A DNA stretch of 64,000 nt from Flavobacterium cucumis (lineage in GTDB: Bacteria; Bacteroidota; Bacteroidia; Flavobacteriales; Flavobacteriaceae), in assembly GCF_900148835.1 (NCBI RefSeq), contig NZ_FRYK01000003.1:186001-250000 (forward strand), read 5' to 3'. Positions within the stretch are counted from its first letter, which is position 1, and the number at the start of each line of letters is the position of its first letter. The position numbers and the translations under genes are program-made. The notes beneath the pieces were generated by a model. That model made no database searches and had not been told where the DNA came from. It was given only the letters and a program-made list of their open reading frames with translations. Positions 60,405-64,000 of the stretch are shown piece by piece.

Positions 60405-63200
60405 TCAAAACCATTTTCTTGTAAATAGTGAAATTAAGGTTTTTGGACTCAGTGTGACTACAAAACGAATTTTTTCGCCATAATTATTCGTGTTTAATTC
60501 GAGTCCGTTAGAGGAGTAAATGGGTAAAAAAAGTTCGAAATAGTCTGGAACAACATTAAGATGTAGGCCAGAATCGAACACGAATTTTGGATTTGAATAC
60601 TGATTTTTAAACATACCCGCATCGCCATAAACTTGAATCCAATTCCAAATATTAAAGGTACCATTAAGAGTCGTCATCCATTGATTAGCAAATCGGGTAT
60701 CCAATTTAGATTTGAATCCACCCTCTGCATAAACATATTGTTGGCTATATATTCCAGTTGTTTCACTTCTTCCTAATAAATTATAATCAAACATATAATC
60801 GTTTGGGCGGTCTAATCCAAAACTGAAATAATCGGAATTAGTACTTCTGAACATAAATGCTCCTGCAAAAAAGCGTAAACTGATTTGTCTGTTGTTTTCA
60901 AATAGCTTTCTGTAATGAATTTCAGCAGTAACTTTTCCAAACGAATTGGCTATTTGTAAATCATTTGTGAAAGAGAAGTGTTTGGTCCCCTCTGATTGAT
61001 AATTACCATATCTAGCGTTGAATACATTGTAATTTTCAGTATTAGCATCTGTGATTAATGGTGATTTATCTCTTTTGACATAAACCTGTCTAAGTTGGAT
61101 GAATTCGTTTTTGTTGACTCTTAAATTTTCATCACGAAATCGAAATTGTATAACGGGAACAATATTGGTATAAAAAGCATCAGTTGTGTAATGAAAGCGA
61201 CTTCCCGAAACAAAATAACGAATATTATAAAGCTTTCCCTTTTCTCTAATATTGTCTTCCACCATTGCTGATACTTTTCCTACTAAAGTATTGGTATTAC
61301 TTGAATACATTGGCGAAAAACTAAAAGTAAAAGGCTTATTTAATATGGATTTATTGTTAATTCTCATTCCTAAAGCTATTCCATCATAGATGTTAAATTC
61401 AACTTCAGGGACATAGAAAACTTGATTGTAATAAGGTTCCTCTAAATCTTTGAAAAAATTGAATTTTAATGGGCGATTGTTAAAGAAAAAACCTTTCAAA
61501 GATTTCCAGTTGTTTCTCAAATTGTATTCAGGAACTTCATTATTGTAATTCAGTACAATTTTATCTGCTTGCAATCTGGGTATTACTATTGTAGAATCAT
61601 TAGTAATGTTAGTAAGCCACATTTTATTGATTACTTCATTGTTTTTTAATTGATAAAGTGAAATAGGGGCATTTGTTTTGGTTTTGTTAATAATATTTAT
61701 TGTAATAGCATCTTGTGTTTTAGTCACTTTGCCAAATTTATAATCGATTAGTTCTCTGGTTTCAACTGTATTTCTGAAGAACCAATCTATTTTTTTGGGT
61801 GAATTTTTCTCTAAAATAGTTTCAAACTGACGCGAATTGGATGCCGTGTAATGATTTGCTTGAATGAATTCTTTTATACTCGACAGCACAATGCCATCAC
61901 CGAGGTACTGATCTAGATAATTCAAACTAAGTCCCGCTCTATAGCGGCTCGATATTTGTTCATTAAATTTGATTAATTTGTTTTTGGGTTCGCTTAAAGC
62001 TTGATCTAGATTTTTTCTTGCCATTAACATATACAAATAATTGTATTGTTGATTGAACGGGAGGTTTATGAAATGATAGGATTTTAAAATTTTGAACTGA
62101 GCTAAATTTCCTGTCATTTTAAGGTTTGGATAATGTTCATCAATATATTTCATCATGAGAAAAACTTGAATTCCATCATAAATCCATTGGTCGTTCCTTG
62201 GATTTAATTGTAAGTTATCTTTTAGATAATTGTTTAAAAAGGTTTTTAAAAACTTCAATTCGAACATAAATTCATCAGGAAAGGGACTCAAAAAACCTGG
62301 TAATTGATTCAATCCATAAAAGGGCTGGTTGAGATAGTCTTCTTGTGATACCAAGATTTTTGAGGAAAGTGAATTTCCAAGTTTGGAGTGCACAAAACGA
62401 GTTACTTTGTCAATGATTATCGCTTTTTCAATTTCACGTACTTTATTTTCTTGTAAACCACAGCTAACCGTGATCAGTTCGTTCTTGTAATTTTCGAAGC
62501 TGCTCTTCGTTTCTAAAATTAAAGAAACTTCATGTGTATTTATACCAATTAAGGTTTTTTGATTTTTAAAGTCTAAATTACTTGATATTGCTAAATTATC
62601 TGCATTTTCAAATGTAATTTCATAATCGGATAAAGCATTGGAGATGTCGTCTAGATTTTCATTACTGTACAAGATAAAATGCTTATTTTCGTAGCGTGTT
62701 GGGGATAAAAACCAATGTTTTAAAACCCATTTATCATCATCGTAAAATCCAAAACGAGTGAATTTTGCATTCGGAATTTTAATCGAATAAAATAGCGTAA
62801 TAGTTTCCATAGAACAAGGAAGAATAGGAGCGTTTAAGGTAACTTTAATTAAATCGATACTATTTCTTGGTCGTTCCCAATCTACATTTTTAAAATTATC
62901 ATCCACAATAGCATTGATTGTGGTTTTTCCTCTTTCTTTTTCGCTTGATAAATGAAAACTTCTTGAAAACTCATCTGAAAATCTTTTAGCTAAAGCAGAT
63001 GTTTTAGAGGAGTAAGCGTTGTTCCAATCGTTTAAAACAATGTGCTTTAAGGTGTCGTTTGAAGCGTTGTTGTAAGTTAAAACGTGTTTAATTAAAAGGG
63101 TTTTTTCTTCTAAATTTACCCTAACCTCCATCTTTGATGAATGTTGTGCCACCATCAAATGAGAGAAAAATAAAAAAGAAAGTTGTAATATAAGTTTCAA
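60405..63200 (-). CDS. M1-like pseudo-peptidase fused to a C-terminal outer-membrane beta-barrel
   Basis: 931 residues from TTG 63200, which gives the signal peptide MKLILQLSFLFFSHLMVAQ; a TTG 9 nt upstream is also open, and no ATG is available near the start. The first ~480 residues follow the M1 aminopeptidase plan: beta-sandwich (LEEKTLLIKHVLTYNN to SLILETKSSFENYKN) and a catalytic-like helical part where NDQWIYDGIQVFLMMKYIDE matches the M1 WLDEGxxxY segment. The preceding HExxH is absent (FLKTFLNNYL stands there), so it is probably inactive. From about 600 on, alternating aromatic strands end in SLFTRKWF, an outer-membrane barrel signature. Function unknown. Confidence 0.7.
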   Translation of the reverse strand: MKLILQLSFLFFSHLMVAQHSSKMEVRVNLEEKTLLIKHVLTYNNASNDTLKHIVLNDWNNAYSSKTSALAKRFSDEFSRSFHLSSEKERGKTTINAIVDDNFKNVDWERPRNSIDLIKVTLNAPILPCSMETITLFYSIKIPNAKFTRFGFYDDDKWVLKHWFLSPTRYENKHFILYSNENLDDISNALSDYEITFENADNLAISSNLDFKNQKTLIGINTHEVSLILETKSSFENYKNELITVSCGLQENKVREIEKAIIIDKVTRFVHSKLGNSLSSKILVSQEDYLNQPFYGLNQLPGFLSPFPDEFMFELKFLKTFLNNYLKDNLQLNPRNDQWIYDGIQVFLMMKYIDEHYPNLKMTGNLAQFKILKSYHFINLPFNQQYNYLYMLMARKNLDQALSEPKNKLIKFNEQISSRYRAGLSLNYLDQYLGDGIVLSSIKEFIQANHYTASNSRQFETILEKNSPKKIDWFFRNTVETRELIDYKFGKVTKTQDAITINIINKTKTNAPISLYQLKNNEVINKMWLTNITNDSTIVIPRLQADKIVLNYNNEVPEYNLRNNWKSLKGFFFNNRPLKFNFFKDLEEPYYNQVFYVPEVEFNIYDGIALGMRINNKSILNKPFTFSFSPMYSSNTNTLVGKVSAMVEDNIREKGKLYNIRYFVSGSRFHYTTDAFYTNIVPVIQFRFRDENLRVNKNEFIQLRQVYVKRDKSPLITDANTENYNVFNARYGNYQSEGTKHFSFTNDLQIANSFGKVTAEIHYRKLFENNRQISLRFFAGAFMFRSTNSDYFSFGLDRPNDYMFDYNLLGRSETTGIYSQQYVYAEGGFKSKLDTRFANQWMTTLNGTFNIWNWIQVYGDAGMFKNQYSNPKFVFDSGLHLNVVPDYFELFLPIYSSNGLELNTNNYGEKIRFVVTLSPKTLISLFTRKWF

Positions 63201-63229
63201 GAGATACAATAATTTACTATTCAGATGAC

Positions 63230-63237
63230 CAAACCTA
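63230..63237 (-). promoter_or_regulatory. -7 box TAGGTTTG of the pseudo-peptidase/barrel gene
   Basis: An exact -7 element on the minus strand, about 29 nt before the TTG at 63200. Confidence 0.5.
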
Positions 63238-63341
63238 CAATAGGTTGCTTATAAATTTCGAAAATATAAAAATACTCGTACAATAGCACAAAAACGAGGG
63301 TTAAAATTTTAAAACTTAGGCTAATGTTGGTTTTATATTCG

Positions 63342-63349
63342 TAGTTTTG
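63342..63349 (+). promoter_or_regulatory. -7 box TAGTTTTG of the lamin-tail-domain gene
   Basis: An exact -7 element 16 nt before the ATG at 63366, in the 165-bp divergent intergenic region. Confidence 0.5.
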
Positions 63350-63365
63350 ATAAAAATAGATTGTT

Positions 63366-64000
63366 ATGATTAAAAAATTACTTGGTTTTTTCTTGTTTTT
63401 TATTGGATTTTTTGGCTTTTCTCAAACAGTTGTGATCAATGAGATTGATTCCGACATGGATGGAACGGATCAATATGAATTTGTAGAATTAAAATCTACT
63501 ACTCCAAATTTTTCTTTAGACGGTTATGTTTTGGTTTTTTTTAATGAAACCAATTCTTCTTGTTATTATGCTTATGATTTAGATGGGTTTACAACAGATA
63601 TCAATGGAATTGCTCATTTTGGAAATAGTTTGGTTACACCATCACCTGTGGGAACTTTTTCAAACGGTAGAATTCAAAACGGTCCAGATGTTGTGGCTTT
63701 ATATTTAGGAAATGCAGCAGATTTTCAATTTGCGGTGCAACCAGGAACAATTGCCACCACAACAAATTTGATTGATGCAGTAGCGCACAAATCTTTAAAT
63801 TCACATGCCAATCCTGTAAATTTAATGTCGATATTAGGCATTACGGTTTGTACTAATGAAAATGAGAATGGCCAGGGATTAATACATTCTATACAAAGAA
63901 AAAACGATGGTACATATGAAGTGAAATTACCAACTCCTGGTGTTAATAACGATGGAAGTGGAATTGTTTTAAATACGATATCGGTTACAACATCCACTTC
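63366..64000 (+). CDS. Exported lamin-tail-domain (LTD) protein, C-terminus beyond the window
   Basis: 211 codons are open to the window edge. The signal peptide MIKKLLGFFLFFIGFFGFSQ is followed by VVINEIDSDMDGTDQYEFVE, the start of a lamin-tail domain (about 21-190), an immunoglobulin-like surface module. In Flavobacteria such domains lead large secreted proteins (nucleases, adhesins) that end in a type IX secretion tail; the rest of this protein lies outside, so its activity is unknown. Its own -7 box is 16 nt upstream. Confidence 0.8.
   Translation, partial: MIKKLLGFFLFFIGFFGFSQTVVINEIDSDMDGTDQYEFVELKSTTPNFSLDGYVLVFFNETNSSCYYAYDLDGFTTDINGIAHFGNSLVTPSPVGTFSNGRIQNGPDVVALYLGNAADFQFAVQPGTIATTTNLIDAVAHKSLNSHANPVNLMSILGITVCTNENENGQGLIHSIQRKNDGTYEVKLPTPGVNNDGSGIVLNTISVTTST

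Noticed and set aside
63725..63997. Minus-strand open frame at the right edge
   Set aside because: It is a shadow of the lamin-tail-domain gene, whose signal peptide and domain start are clear on the plus strand.

Overview
The window looks like a chromosomal segment of a marine or freshwater Flavobacteriaceae bacterium (Bacteroidota), close to Flavobacterium. Evidence: strongly AT-rich DNA, promoters with the Bacteroidota -7 box TAnnTTTG, weak Shine-Dalgarno sites, many lipoproteins with an xSC or xAC lipobox, a DTE-type proteorhodopsin with Met at the tuning position, a fused E1 alpha/beta 2-oxoacid dehydrogenase, a tsaD/tamB divergent pair and a trpEGDCFBA operon. No phage, insertion sequence, rRNA or CRISPR array was seen; most of the window is core genome.

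Layout. 1-1.4 kb: divergent pair of a Brp/Blh beta-carotene dioxygenase (cut by the window edge) and proteorhodopsin, a retinal-making enzyme beside its client pump. 1.4-9.5 kb: transaldolase-like gene, a TlpA-like lipoprotein, an ABC-F ATPase, then pyrR-pyrB-TPR protein-STAS-like protein-rnz. 9.5-13.9 kb: small lipoprotein, cysteine desulfurase, a 377-bp repeat island, SRPBCC protein, pyrE, Nudix hydrolase and a small exported protein. 14-19.7 kb: three-gene RND efflux operon. 19.8-24.8 kb: patatin, MORN-like protein, M14 peptidase and DbpA-like helicase. 24.8-28 kb: ParDE, methyltransferase, then coaD and ddl with a DUF433/DUF5615 pair between them. 28-37.3 kb: PASTA protein, RluD-type synthase, AI-2E transporter cluster, M43 protease and the tsaD-hydrolase-rsmE-DUF4159 operon. 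37.3-45.4 kb: TamB, then pfkA-gap-sugar kinase-mgsA. 45.4-51 kb: NlpC/P60 peptidase, thiolase, three tRNAs (Ser-Pro-Arg), yaaA and a flotillin/NfeD pair. 51-57.8 kb: the whole trp operon with an attenuator. 57.8-64 kb: E1 dehydrogenase, a pseudo-peptidase fused to an outer-membrane barrel and a truncated lamin-tail-domain protein.

The most interesting signals are not ordinary genes. (1) At 11369-11672 three copies of a ~65-bp element share fixed ends, while their inner stems differ in sequence yet keep their base pairing, which is the pattern of a REP-like or structured mobile hairpin. (2) Upstream of trpE lies an 18-codon leader peptide with three consecutive Trp codons, an intrinsic terminator and an alternative pairing that overlaps the leader stop codon: a complete-looking Trp attenuator. 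(3) At least three other inverted or tandem intergenic repeat families occur, one of them carrying the TTG start of rnz. (4) Several genes have a -7 box so close to the start codon that their mRNAs should be nearly leaderless; pyrE and the Nudix gene start 7 bp apart on opposite strands. (5) The ABC-F protein has lost both halves of one composite ATP site. (6) A run of eleven G/C-ending codons marks the proton-relay helix of the RND pump.

All calls come from reading the sequence and from recalled family features; no database search was run. Residue numbers are counted by hand from the stated start codons.
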